64,000 bases of DNA. It comes from Antedon bifida. Its lineage: Eukaryota > Echinodermata > Crinoidea > Comatulida > Antedonidae. Shown in pieces: positions 22,504 to 35,300 of the stretch. The position numbers and the translations under genes were made by a program. Location: the NCBI GenBank assembly GCA_963402885.1, contig OY727100.1, positions 5,009,501 to 5,073,500 of the forward strand, read 5' to 3'. Below the pieces are notes generated by a model that saw only the letters and a program-made list of their open reading frames with translations, searched no databases and was not told where the DNA came from. How positions within the stretch are numbered: position 1 is the first letter of the stretch; every line of letters begins with the position of its first letter.

Positions 22504-24099
22504 ATGATGTATTCAGTTGTTACTCTTATCGTGAGTGTTGTAATCTGCAGACTAAATGCACTACAGATCATTCATCATCCACAGAATACAAATGTGTCTG
22601 AAGGTGAGAACGTTACCTTTTTGTGTGGGATGGACTCATCTTTTGATGAATATTTCAACTATAGAATACAATGGCGTCGTAAACTTAAGAATAAAATGGA
22701 TTACACGAGAATTACCTTCGGCAATACGGTGCGGGATGAAATTGCAAATCGATATGCTGTCAACCAAACTAAGTGGAATTATATTCTATCCATAACACCT
22801 GTGTTGTATGGAGATGCCGGTGAATATTATTGTGAAATTGATAATGGAACAGCAAAAAGTGTAATAGCCAGCTCGAATAAAGCTAAACTACGAGTAGATG
22901 CACCAGCCGTGGATCCGTTATGTTACATTCAGGGTGGAGTAAAAAAAGAAAGAAATAGTTGTGCTTCAAAGATAAAAGGAGATAACGTCTACTGGACTCG
23001 TGAAGACGTTCCATTGCCATGCAGAACTGATACAGAAGACGTGGCACAGATATTCCGATGCTACGTTAATAACAGCCTTGGGGTGCAAAGCAGAACGTGT
23101 GAGATTGATAACAGTTGTGTAGTACAAAATGAGTATAATGGTTTGCTAGTTATAGATAATGATGCTATGTTTACATGTGACTGTCATTGCCCAAGATCAT
23201 GGAATATTTCTAGCTGGACATATGATGGGAGAGAGATTTCATCAAGTGAAGAACGCTTTACTGTAAGTGATGGGTCTCTACAGATAGGTGATGTACAGGA
23301 AAACGACAATGGCATTCTGATTCGGTGCAATGCAAACAATGAAACTCATAATATATCTAGTGGATGGCTTAAGCTACGAATAGTATCAGCTACACCTACA
23401 GCAAAAGAGGCCACCGACACCGATAGTCACATATTTACAGTGTCCGGAATCTATGCATCTGATACTGTTGTTATGTCTACAGTGTCAGAATATCATACAC
23501 ATTTCACAGAGGTTGATGCATCAAATAGTGTTTTTCCTTCTACAATGTCATCATCATCTATCGCCACAACATTGGAACCATCGCTGGCTCCATTTGGAAA
23601 CATTCTTTCCAGTAATGAATTGAAGATCGTTACTCTAGTACTGATAATATGTATTGCTGTAGTGATCACTTTAGGATGTTGTATTGGGTGTCACCGTCGA
23701 AGAATTAAAATCAAGAGAGGGACATATCACATCTATTTAAAAGATGTTGTAAAAGATAATGAACACACGGATATCATCATCACTGACATCAAACAATGCA
23801 CATATATCAATACTGATTTAGACCAAGTATATGGAAACGTGCCTAGTACTACATTCTCCAAAAGTGATCAAATTTACGGCAACATTGACGAGGAAAATGA
23901 CACAAAATCTGATCAAGAAGGAAAAAATGATTATGACGAACATGAAGATTGGAGTGATTTTACTGATTCAGATAATGATGATGTAGAAAATAATAGGCAT
24001 AATACTAATACCAGGGAAGAGTGTTCCCTGGCTAATAACGATGGTAGCTACTTTTGTGAACAAATTGAAAACCCAATATATCATGTACAAATCAAATAA
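22504..24099 (+). CDS. Immunoglobulin-domain type I membrane receptor, 531 aa, single exon
   Basis: The protein starts with a signal peptide (about 1-20). A V-type immunoglobulin domain follows, with Cys41, Trp57 and a DAGEYYC motif ending at Cys110. A second Ig-like region contains FTCDCHC and NDNGILIRC. Next come a Ser/Thr-rich stalk and one membrane helix (about 374-396, KIVTLVLIICIAVVITLG) with a following basic stop-transfer stretch. The 135-residue tail is acidic and has tyrosines in TYINT, VYGNV and IYGNI. These fit YxN, known as the Grb2-type SH2 site when phosphorylated. Many N-glycosylation sequons lie outside. The whole gene is one open frame without introns, unusual among its neighbours and suggestive of a retro-derived or fast-evolving receptor. 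The polyadenylation signal AATAAA (24095-24100) overlaps the stop. No named ortholog is recognised; a cell-surface recognition role is inference. Confidence 0.85.
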   Translation: MMYSVVTLIVSVVICRLNALQIIHHPQNTNVSEGENVTFLCGMDSSFDEYFNYRIQWRRKLKNKMDYTRITFGNTVRDEIANRYAVNQTKWNYILSITPVLYGDAGEYYCEIDNGTAKSVIASSNKAKLRVDAPAVDPLCYIQGGVKKERNSCASKIKGDNVYWTREDVPLPCRTDTEDVAQIFRCYVNNSLGVQSRTCEIDNSCVVQNEYNGLLVIDNDAMFTCDCHCPRSWNISSWTYDGREISSSEERFTVSDGSLQIGDVQENDNGILIRCNANNETHNISSGWLKLRIVSATPTAKEATDTDSHIFTVSGIYASDTVVMSTVSEYHTHFTEVDASNSVFPSTMSSSSIATTLEPSLAPFGNILSSNELKIVTLVLIICIAVVITLGCCIGCHRRRIKIKRGTYHIYLKDVVKDNEHTDIIITDIKQCTYINTDLDQVYGNVPSTTFSKSDQIYGNIDEENDTKSDQEGKNDYDEHEDWSDFTDSDNDDVENNRHNTNTREECSLANNDGSYFCEQIENPIYHVQIK

Positions 24100-24159
24100 A
24101 AAAAAGCCAATTGGCTTAAGTTTGGTGAAATCCTGGAAGCTATCACTACTATAATATAG

Positions 24160-24228
24160 TACTGTACAGTCTGTCATCCTTCTGGTAGACATATCATGTC
24201 TACCACAAGGATGACACACTGTACAGTA
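24160..24228. repeat. 33-bp near-perfect hairpin after the receptor gene
   Basis: Arms 24160-24192 and 24196-24228 pair at 31 of 33 positions, leaving two C-C mismatches and a three-base loop. It begins 60 bp after the stop codon. The tiny loop argues against a normal microRNA precursor. Confidence 0.85.
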
Positions 24229-24689
24229 ATAATACTACTCAGAGTTTACAGCGTCATAAAATAAGTTTTTATTGATAATTTCTAGTTTCTGGTTCAGTAT
24301 CGGTATGCCTGCCAGTGACCGTTTACTAAAGTGTTACTAACGAGCGGGTCACTTTATTATTTGGTGGCAAACAGAAACATAATATGCATGACCATAATCA
24401 TTGTCCATAATCAACAATTTTTAACAATATTTTAACTACACTACAATAATTTAACTGTTATGTTATGTTTGTGTTATATGTGTTTCATTGAGGCCCTAAA
24501 ATATCAGTTTCAATATGATAAATAAATAGTAAATTAACTAGATGCGTTGTGTAATAAGACAGTAGGCATAAAGTCAGCTGAGTTTCTAGGGGCATGCTTA
24601 TCTGAACTGGGTAGCATTGGAACATTTCACATAACTATTACTGATTAAACAAAAAAAATTAAATAATCATCTATTCTATATAAGGGTTA

Positions 24690-24990
24690 ACAAATGATAC
24701 ACTGAGCCAGAGAATAGTTTGTGTTCTATTGTGTCACGTTCAAGCACCAGCAATGACAATCCCACGAACTAAACGAAAGACATTTGCTGACCGTTCGTTT
24801 GCCGTAGCAGGACCCACAATTTGGAATAGTTTACCAAGTCACATTAAACACTTAGACGACTACAATCAGTTTAAAAAACATTTAAAGGCACTATATTTCA
24901 AACAATTTTACGATACTAATTGATGTGAAGCGCCGCTGATTATAAGTAAATGTTGTATAAATGTGCGCTATACAAGTAATAATAATGATA
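24690..24990 (+). mobile_element. LINE 3' end with C-terminal RT-ORF remnant
   Basis: A 64-codon open stretch reads RTKRKTFADRSFAVAGPTIW then NSLPSHIKHLDDYNQFKKHL, the usual C-terminus of a non-LTR retrotransposon ORF. It is followed by a gtgcgctatacaagt tail and an AATAAT microsatellite. A 5'-truncated copy. Confidence 0.75.
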
Positions 24991-25199
24991 ATAATAATAT
25001 GCCACGTACGTATGCATTGAATTGTACTGTATATTTACTTCAATTCATTGAAATGCTGTAAAAAAATTAAATCAACTAATAAATGAATGTGAAGAAAAGA
25101 AAGTAGTCATAGTAATTAGTAGATTATTTATTGTGTAATTAATGTAGAGAAAAGATTGTTGAATAACTGTAGTAAAAGAATTAGAAAGTAAAATAATTT

Positions 25200-25560
25200 C
25201 GATTTTTGCATACAATTCTAAAAAAAAATGTAATTGTCTTCCAAGGGCAGTTTGAATAAATCAGATTGCTAGATCTAGATCGATCTGTGTAGTGTGGGTA
25301 ATTTTACAGCTATCAAGTCATACTAAACCCAATTTCAAAGTTTTATATTATTGAGTACCATTAAACTAAATTTGCAACAAAGTAGGCTAGCCCCAGTAAA
25401 CAATTTTAATGAATATTTTTATGTTTTGAGAAATGAGGAAATAGGCCTATATGTTTTAACAAGGCCATATACATGGCTGCAGTCGCGTGCTCAAATTTGA
25501 GTTAGTGTTTACCGACCGACCAACCAACCGACAATCATAGTCTCTGTAGAGACTAAAAAA
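25200..25560. repeat. Second copy of the 21.2-kb dispersed repeat plus (CCGA)n element
   Basis: 25200-25460 parallels 21321-21690 with internal deletion. 25478-25560 holds cagtcgcgtgctc followed by ccgaccgaccaaccaaccga, a member of the small CCGA element family also seen at 27118 and 36560. Confidence 0.55.
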
Positions 25561-26830
25561 GACCAAATAAAAACTGTGATCCAACTGATTATGACTAAAA
25601 ATAAGCAATGGTTGTACCTCAACACCTGAAAAGCTATGGAATGCCTCAATACCAACGACTAGCATTTGCCACCACCTGTGTGACACAACATGTTAAAGAC
25701 CCCTTACCTGCAATTTTGGACGGTTTTTGGAAAATAATACAAATATATCACTTTAAAAACATTAAACCATGTCATTCCTTGTCTTAAATGTACGTTTTAT
25801 GGTAAATTATGATAAAAAGTGAGAAACAATGCACTACCTAAGTAGCTCGCGGCGATCGAACTCTCGTGGACGGTCTTAGGCCTAGCCTAGCTAGGCTTAG
25901 TTTTGTAGGCCTAGCTGGTAAACATCGGTAACGTACGAACATCGTACGCTAGCTATATACCTAGCCTGACGTTGTATAGTTGCTGCATTAATTGTCTTTC
26001 TATTTTTGCCAGACTCCGTTGATACAAATTGGGGAAAACCCGGTATTTTCGCTGAAAAGTTAGGAGTCTTCCATTTGTTTTGGCCTCACGATCGATCGAA
26101 AAGTGGGCGAATTACAGGTGAAAAACAAAAATATCAATCCGCGCGCAATGCATTTTGGGATTTATAGCGGGCCGCTATAATTATTAGAATCGACTTATTT
26201 TTCACATTTTTAACCGTTTAAAGACGAAAAAAGTTATCGCAATAGGACCATATAGTATTATTTTTACATTAAATATAGTTTGTGATCTTAAATTAGATCT
26301 AAAAAACGTAGGGAAGGGGGCTTTAATAATTACTAAAACTGTTATCATTATGTATAATGAAAACGCATGGAGACAAGTACCTTACTCTCCATCAGACTAG
26401 TGTAAAAACACTGTCTATTCGGGAAACAAACCGTGTACTTTACCTTACCATATGCGGCAGATAACCTGCATGTCATATACAAAACAATGTCTATTCGGGA
26501 AACAAAAGCTTGGTATTTTACCTCCGTCACAGTGTAGGAGGCCTACACGACACGGACAACAGCGATAATTATATCAGGATAAGACGAAATGAACTAATCT
26601 ACAGAAAACTAAAACCACACACATAACGTCATATTCTATCACTATCCTAAGGGAAATCAACAAATGCAAATGTATACCTTAAAAAGCCCTATCTATGTCG
26701 GAAAAGCATCTTGCTTTGAAACACACATCTGATCTTCGCGCGGTTCTGGAAGTACTGTAGTTAGTACAGTGATTTGAGCGGACACTGGGAACCCGGAAGT
26801 TGCGTCACTGCTGATGGATTATCTATATAT
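25560..26830. other. Non-coding interval with promoter-like patches
   Basis: No gene was recognised. 25850-26160 is CpG-richer than its surroundings and has TAGGCCTA/CCTAGG palindromes. 26395-26525 contains an imperfect direct repeat of gtctattcgggaaacaaa. 26785-26810 carries acccggaagttgcgtca, an ETS-like CCGGAAG beside a CRE-like TGCGTCA. Confidence 0.4.
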
Positions 26831-27290
26831 AAATTTACGTAAGGGCAAAATTCGGTAAATCGCGCCTTACTTCTAGAATTTTTACTCGATGGTATATAAA
26901 GTTGGTTTGTACTTTCGGTACTGATTTTAACCACCTGATGTAACCCTGTTTACTAATTAAATTAAGTTAGATAATTTAGGTTCAACGATTTGCCCCAAAT
27001 AGGGGTGTTTTCCGATCATGGTATACACTGTCTAATGGATGTCCATCTTGAAAAATACCCGCCACAAAAATGCGAGGAGGCTTCGCATTTTCCTATCTCC
27101 TCATACGATAATTGTTTTTAGTCGCGTGGACGCGACTCTATAGTTCACTATGTCGGTCGGTCTGTCTGTCTGTCTGTCTGTCTGTCGGTCCGGTATTACT
27201 ATGCATTGTAGCACGCGACTTAATGGCTGTTGGCCTTGTTAATAGCTGAAAACCGGTTGAACAGCTAGAGTACAGCACCATAATGTTGAA
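26828..27290 (+). repeat. Dispersed repeat, left inverted partner
   Basis: Roughly 80-85 percent similar to the reverse complement of 30205-30555, sharing gtaagggcaaaattcggtaa, ataggggtgttttccgatc and aaccggttgaacagct. It is interrupted by a small insertion (27118-27222) with TIRs agtcgcgtg/cacgcgact around a (GTCG/GTCT)n core. Confidence 0.75.
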
Positions 27291-28440
27291 GACAGGTCGA
27301 TTTTCTTTAAAAAAATACTATTTTGATAGATTTAATATACGATTATACAAATGTATTGATTTGCGATGAATGGAACATCCCAATCTCTCAGTCTGCCAGA
27401 GTTTGCTTTAACACAAGTAGGTAAATTTATGATCCCTTGGTTTAACACCTACGGTAGGTAAATATATGGGCCCTTTGAGAATAAACTTGAACAATACTGT
27501 AAATACCTATTAACTATTTTTGGTCCTCATTTGAATCGAGCATTTCTTACTGTGTTCGTACTGTTAGATGTAATATAAAAATATATACAAATAAACTTTA
27601 TTACTGAGATTGTGGATAGGCTCTACTGTTAGATATATAAACACATTATTATATACAAATAAACTTTATACTGACAGTTCCTTCTCAACGTTTGTATTCA
27701 TTAATAATTACCAAAAATATAAACGTCGTAGTGGTGTATCGTGACATGTACTTTAATATTTCAATCGATTATGACAGTGACAGTTTTAACAAAGTATTAA
27801 ATCGCAAATGTTTTACTGTATTTAGAGGTATATTATGTATAGGCCTATAAAACATTAAAAAAAATATTTCGTTACTGAGTGGATAAAGAATATATTTAAA
27901 AATTGTTCCTCTTTGTACCTATGGGTACGGGATGGACCACCCTCGTAAAATATTGTTGAAATAAAAACAAATAGATAAAATAATAAATAAAATTACTTAG
28001 TAGGCCTACTATTAACAACATACATGAGTTGAATGAATAAGGTATAAAAACACATAAGTATATCAAGAAGCAAAAAAACAACAAAACATTATTAAAGACA
28101 TAAAAAGAAATTCTAGGCCTAAACATGTATTTTGCTGTAATACAGAATCAGCATGTGTACAGTAAGATAAAGTAATACTAAAATCTGATTAGCAAGGAAC
28201 GTCGAGCGTTTTCCATGCCCTTTTGGAGTACGTCTTACAAAACTTTTCAAAATAGTCTGAGCTTGTTTATTATTTACATGGTGGAAACTTTCAAGCGTTA
28301 GGTGCATTTTGACTTCTATAAATGTATAGAGTTTATATAGGCTATCTGGAAAACCATTTTACCTGTACAATGTCATCATTGTGGTAATTATAGATAGACA
28401 TTATAATATTATAAATAAATTTTGTAATGTCACCTTTATG
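27290..28440. other. AT-rich interval without recognised gene
   Basis: Contains two near copies of atatacaaataaactttat (27583 and 27651) and low-complexity AT sequence. A 62-codon minus frame at 28119-28307 has no recognisable domain and was not called. Confidence 0.4.
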
Positions 28441-28512
28441 AAAGTATACCATTAGTCAGACCTAGTACCAATACACCAACAATATTGAATAAAATTGCAA
28501 TACATACAACTC

Positions 28513-29725
<1,213 letters not shown>

Positions 29726-29954
29726 ATCTTAGATTTCGTTACGGTCGTACACTTTGAAATACTGAGACCCGACAAATCAATGATACAGTATAATATATAT
29801 CTTTCTTGTTTCGCACAGTACTGCAACCTTTTGCTAACCTGGTTCTTAGAGCAGTAATCCTCTCTGGTCTGCCAAATATCAGCTGCAGTTTATTTGTATA
29901 TAAATAAAACAGACAAAGTTCTTGTTTCTGCCTCAAAATAAAATATTTATTGTA

Positions 29955-29990
29955 CTAGTACTTTCGACCATAGGTCATCATCAGGTACTG
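29955..29990 (-). ncRNA. Hammerhead-ribozyme-like core, incomplete
   Basis: On the minus strand CTGATGA is followed by a short GACC/GGTC stem, then GAAA and the palindrome GTACTAGTAC. This spacing is that of a hammerhead core, as known from Penelope-like retroelements. The base expected at the cleavage strand after the third stem is not evident, so activity is doubtful. Confidence 0.3.
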
Positions 29991-30153
29991 ATAGAATATT
30001 GGTAAAAGACGAATACACTAGAAAACAAAGGAGTCTATTATGGGCTATATGTGCGTAACAATGAACAAGCAAATAACAAATTGACGAAAGCATTGACAAA
30101 CAAAAAGTATTACATAATAATAACTCATGTCAATCAGGACAGTACTCAAGACA

Positions 30154-30200
30154 TACTCAATTCCTAAATGATTTAAATGAAATCATTTAGGAATTGAGTA
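30154..30200. repeat. Perfect 21-bp hairpin, 5-nt loop
   Basis: tactcaattcctaaatgatt(t) at 30154-30174 is perfectly complementary to 30180-30200, with a loop of aaatg. It lies at the edge of the inverted dispersed repeat. Confidence 0.85.
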
Positions 30201-30204
30201 CTAT

Positions 30205-30555
30205 CCAGCTGTAGGCTACTCGAGCTGTTCAACCGGTTTCCAGCCATTAAAAACAATTATCGTAGGAGGTTCGAAGCATCCTCGTATTATTGTGTGCGGG
30301 TATTTTTCAAGATGGACATCCATTAGATAGCGTATACCACGATCGGAAAACACCCCTATTTGGGACAAATCGTTGAAACTTAATTTGTTTTAACTGTCAA
30401 TAACTAATTATCTAACTCAATTTAATTAAAAATAATTAAAATTTGGTTAAAATCAGTACCGAAAGTACGAACCAACTTTATATACCATCGAGCAAACATT
30501 CTAGAAATAACGCGCGATTTACCGAATTTTGCCCTTACGTTTTATATATATTGTA
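30205..30555 (-). repeat. Dispersed repeat, right inverted partner
   Basis: Inverted relative of 26828-27290. Together they enclose about 3 kb containing the zinc-finger gene. Confidence 0.75.
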
Positions 30556-32060
30556 AATAGCTTCACATGCGATACAGTATACCTACCTATTATTTTATCT
30601 AGGGCATACACTAACAAAACCATAAGACAGATCATTGGCAAAAGAGACTTTTAGACCTCGTGCCACAATATATTCGTTTAAAGTCATTACAATTGTCAAT
30701 AAGCCGATTACATTTTGATTGTATTTTCCAAATGAGCATGGTCATTTAGATTACGTGTGATAAATCACCTAAATACTTATAACATCGACTTCTGAAATAC
30801 CATAATCGGCCTAGTTTCCATTTTATTCAATTACCATAACGTTTGTCTTATCATAGTTAAATTTCAATTTCCAAACCTTAAGTTGGCAAATTGAGTTGCG
30901 ATGTCTAACATTTTATTCATTTCGTGTTCACTGCAATGAGGACATCAATAGCCCAAAAAGTCGCCCCTAACCAAATATCGTTAATTCGTACTTCTTATTA
31001 TGGGATTTCAGAAGTTTTGTAAATTCAAGTATAACACAAATGCAAAATAGTACAGGAGAAGGTACACAGCGGATCAGGTGCCGTTTTCGGCCACCTCTAC
31101 TTCAACTTGTGTGGACTATACCATTATAAAAAAAAAGTGTCCCATTTATTAAATTAGTGTGCCAATGTGTTATTACTGCTTGTAATGTCTTTCCTTCTTT
31201 ACGGTGACACACAGCAACAGTTTTAATGTGAATTTAGTTAACCCTCACTTAGAGGCCTGTGTAGAATAATTTAAATATTTTTTGATAATAATAAGTATAA
31301 TAATTGTGTAATCATAACAATATATTCCTGTTTTAGTAGGGAGGTAGTAGGCATACAATGTTGTCCACGCACTAGGCCCAGGCTACATCAATTTCGTTGA
31401 CTTCCTGCCTCGCACTTTTGGGAAATGATAGAATATGCCTTTCAATTTTTGTTTATCGTAAAAGATGCCTCGCATAAATGCCTTGCCTCGCATGCCTCGT
31501 TGCCTCGGACGTTGTTATTACCCTTAAAATTGCAATATTTGCCCAACATACAACTTTTAATAATACGGCGCTACTGCAGTTTCGCACCACATCGTTATAT
31601 CTTCGATTTCTCACCTAAACTTTCCTTTTTCACACTCACAACATCATATTATGTAACATGTTTATACGATTCGACCACTTACTAAGTAATTTTTTTTATA
31701 TAACAATACTTTTTAAAACATTTTAAACGATACTGAACACGCTGTCGTCAACACACTGCGAAATGTTCGCCATCTTATATTTATCACTTAATTGCCAGAA
31801 TATATGCTTCATTTTCCCCAAAAAATGTAGAAACTATAGAGGGCAGTGTTATAAAAACAAATCATTTTCTATTTTTTAATACAGTGAGATAGCAATATTT
31901 GCTATGATCATGGATTAATCCATGCTGTGTTTATATTGAAAATGAAATATGGTTTATGAGTTTTAAAACTGTGAATTGTTTTAAAAAAAATAAAACTCAT
32001 ATCGTCGCCGTTTTGATATGTACAGCTGGTTCTTTATAAAAACCACTCGCTGCAGTGGCA
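30555..32060. other. AT-rich interval, no gene recognised
   Basis: Only low-complexity and unassigned sequence is seen. An 86-codon plus frame at 31425-31685 is low-complexity and shows no domain. Confidence 0.4.
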
Positions 32061-32076
32061 ATTTTCTGATTCTAAA

Positions 32077-32149
32077 ATGGCCACAGTTCGATCGAAGTCT
32101 ATTCGAGGAAAAGAAGCTGTTTTGAAAGGCATTTTTTATTGTGATAAAG
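32077..32149 (+). CDS. Candidate first coding exon of an unknown transcript
   Basis: ATG in an AAAATGG context opens MATVRSKSIRGKEAVLKGIF and ends in phase 1 at a good donor (AAAGgtaata). It lies 220 bp upstream of the BOP1 start. It does not fit BOP1, whose first introns are phase 0, so it would belong to another or alternative transcript. Low confidence. Confidence 0.25.
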
Positions 32150-32365
32150 GTAATATAACGGTGGCTAAATCATGGGAACATGTTACATAATGGCCCAAAA
32201 TTGTATGATTAGCGCCCGATTCTCGTTTGTTCGGCGGATGTATTAAACTGACCGAAAGAGGGCGGGCTCCTTCGGCATTTAAAAACAAACATGTGGTGGT
32301 ACATGACATGTGTGTGTTAACTGTGCACATTTTATGAGATTGCTGTACAGTTTTTACGAAGGAAA

Positions 32366-35300
32366 ATGCCGAAACGAAAAGAAGCCTTATCAGCTAATGA
32401 TTCTAATTTAAGCGACGAAGTAAGCATATTAATTCTTATTTGCTTTTCGCTATATTGAAAGGGGATGTTTCACCTAACGACTTGAATTTAGACCATCCGT
32501 ACGGTCGTACCCAAATTTAGTTGGCTGACCTAAATAGTGATCTCTCTAGGCCTAGCCTAGTTCCTAGGCTACTATAGGCCTAGCTAGAGGCCCTACTCTA
32601 GGCCTAGCTAGACTGTGTTCAATCGAGTCGCCCAGTCCGAGCGAGGGACTCACGTCTGATCTTACGTGATGACGTATGCTAAGTTTCCGTCTTCCAAATT
32701 GCTCTCCTGCTGAACAAATTCTAATTCCTTGAGTTTTTAGCTTCATTCAGCGAAATTGGTAGTTCGTATTGTTTCTCCTTTTTTGCGAAGCGAAACATTG
32801 CACAAACAATCTGAGCTCAGGAAATTAGCTATGGCCTCTGCCGCGTTTATGAGCACTCGTAATGCGAATCAAAAAGCTCAGCAGACATGTGATGAGCATA
32901 AAAATCGCAGCTATTCGCTCTTGTGTGGAAAGGGTAGCGTTTTGGCGCTAGTTCCGTTTCGCACCTGTTTTTATTTCGACTTCTTTTTGACTCCAAACTT
33001 GTTAAGTAACTTATTGTGAATACTACACCTTAAAATTGGGACTCATAAGTACTTTTATAAAGAAGAATCACATAAAAAGTAACAAATAAATCCTTTAAAT
33101 TGATGATTTTACAGACATGTTTCTCGCATACCGTTCGCGAATTTAGCATACTTTTTTTTTGTTTCTATGGAGCGCCAAAAATGCAAATATAATAGATAGT
33201 TAAAAACTCAGTGGAATGCGTCTTCTTTTGATACATCTATTATTGAAATACACGTTTAATTTTAATATATTTTGTCAATAAAAATGCTGTAACATTTTAC
33301 TGCTAATAATGTGCTGTTTTCAAATATCAACCGACGACTAAGAGGAATATTATTTAGATCATTGAGGTATAAACCTACAGTACATGTAATATGATGATGA
33401 ATTTGTCGATTTTCATTCTTAAAAGTTAATAAAAACTGCGAAAACTATGTACAGTATCAACAGTAACATTTTTGTTACATTGACATTGACAAAATATTTT
33501 AAAATTTAACGTAATTTTCACCAATAAATGCATTAAATATACGCATTATACAGAGTTTTTAGCCCTCTATTATGATTGCTCTTTTGGCGCTCCATAGAAA
33601 CAACAACATTGAACATGGCGTATGCAAAATTCACGAACCGATGTGCGAGAAACACGTCTGTAAATTCATCAATTTAAAGGATTTATTTGTTACTTTTTGT
33701 GTTATCTCCTTCGTTAAAAGTATTTTTTAGGCCTAATTCTAAGGTGTGGTACTCACAATAAAGTTACTTAACAAATTTTGAGTCGAAATAAATGACAGGT
33801 GCGAAACGGAACTAGCGCTGCGTTTTTTCTTTTTTCTAGTTCATTTTTTCAATTAAAAATAGGCTTAAGGGGTATATGGGCCAAGATCAATTGTTACTAT
33901 ACAATGATATTATGATAAACTTATTTACTGATGATGACATCATTTGATTAATTAGGCTTAAAAACTTGTCAAACTTGTTTTCTGTATTTATCATGGTTGT
34001 TTATTGTGAGTCATGTACTGTAAACAGGCCGGATCTTAAGCCTATTATGAATGATATACACAACATACAGTACGATTCGAAGCTAGGCCTATTACTTGTA
34101 CACCATAGATATTCTAAATAGTAAAATTCTATTTATTGATTATGCTAATGTTTAACTAAATATGAACTGTACTTTATTTTCATTATCTAAAAAAGGAGGA
34201 TTTGTTTGCACGAAAGATTGAAATAACTAATGAGGATGCCTCGTCAGATGAAAGTGAAGATGAAGACCACATACAGAATACAGTAGGATTGAAATGAGAT
34301 TCATTTATTTCAAAGAAAAAACAAACATGATAATAATAATATTTATTGGTTACTCTCCTTTAAAACGGAGGAACACTCTCGTAACAAGAGGTTCGACCCA
34401 TGCAAAATGTTTACAAATTTATAGTCATACAGTAGTATTAATATATAATCAATATTATATAATATTATTTTTATGCTTTAAATTGTCCTAAAAATATGGT
34501 GCAACATAGTGAAGTTTGCAAGAATAAATACTGTCTATCCTGACTTCTTGCATACACGTCAAGTCTCGCGCATCTGGCTTTGGGAAATCTCAGCAACCTC
34601 CCACACTGGAGGACACTCTATTTGTTCCTGCTATTAGGGAGGTTTCGCAATCTTACGAATACGAAAACGGATACGTCACACACACGTATTCGTTTTTCGT
34701 AAGCCACTAAAAATCTGTTTCGCATGGCAACGAAATATTGAGGGCGCCGTCCAAAATATGACTGCGGTAAATTTGAGCGAAGCGCAGGTACGTGTTGCTT
34801 GGTGCTTGGCTGTCTAAGCCTAGCGTAACATCAAAGCGAGTGAGGACTTTAAAAACTGCTATTTATCAAAATTGACCTGGTATTTTAGTAAATTACTTTA
34901 GTAAATTACTTTCAATAAATCTATAATTATATTATAATCATGAATCATTCCTGATTCAAATGCAAAATGTGCAAAATAGATCAAAAACTATACTTGTTTT
35001 GTAGTTACAAATATGACTGGTGATATTCGTCAACATGAAAACGCTTTACGAATATGAAATGGGGATCAGCTCAAAAGTTTCACAAATGTGTGACGTATCC
35101 ATTTTCGTTATCGTATTCTTAAGGTTGCGAAACCTCCATATTATCTAAGCAAATTTGGTAGCTCTATTTAGTGAAAACTTGTGATATTTTTTTTTCTACA
35201 GCAATCAAACTCGCACATACAAGATAGATAGATAATTATACAATACAGTAATGTAACTAGTAAAGTACCAACATTTTTAGGGTGAACATCAACATTTGGA

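Noticed and set aside
24160-24228. MicroRNA precursor
   Set aside because: The stem is long but the loop is only three bases and pairing is too perfect; kept as a hairpin only.
32756-33019. 87-codon plus-strand frame in BOP1 intron 1
   Set aside because: Runs into the long-TIR element, has no domain and no fitting splice phase.
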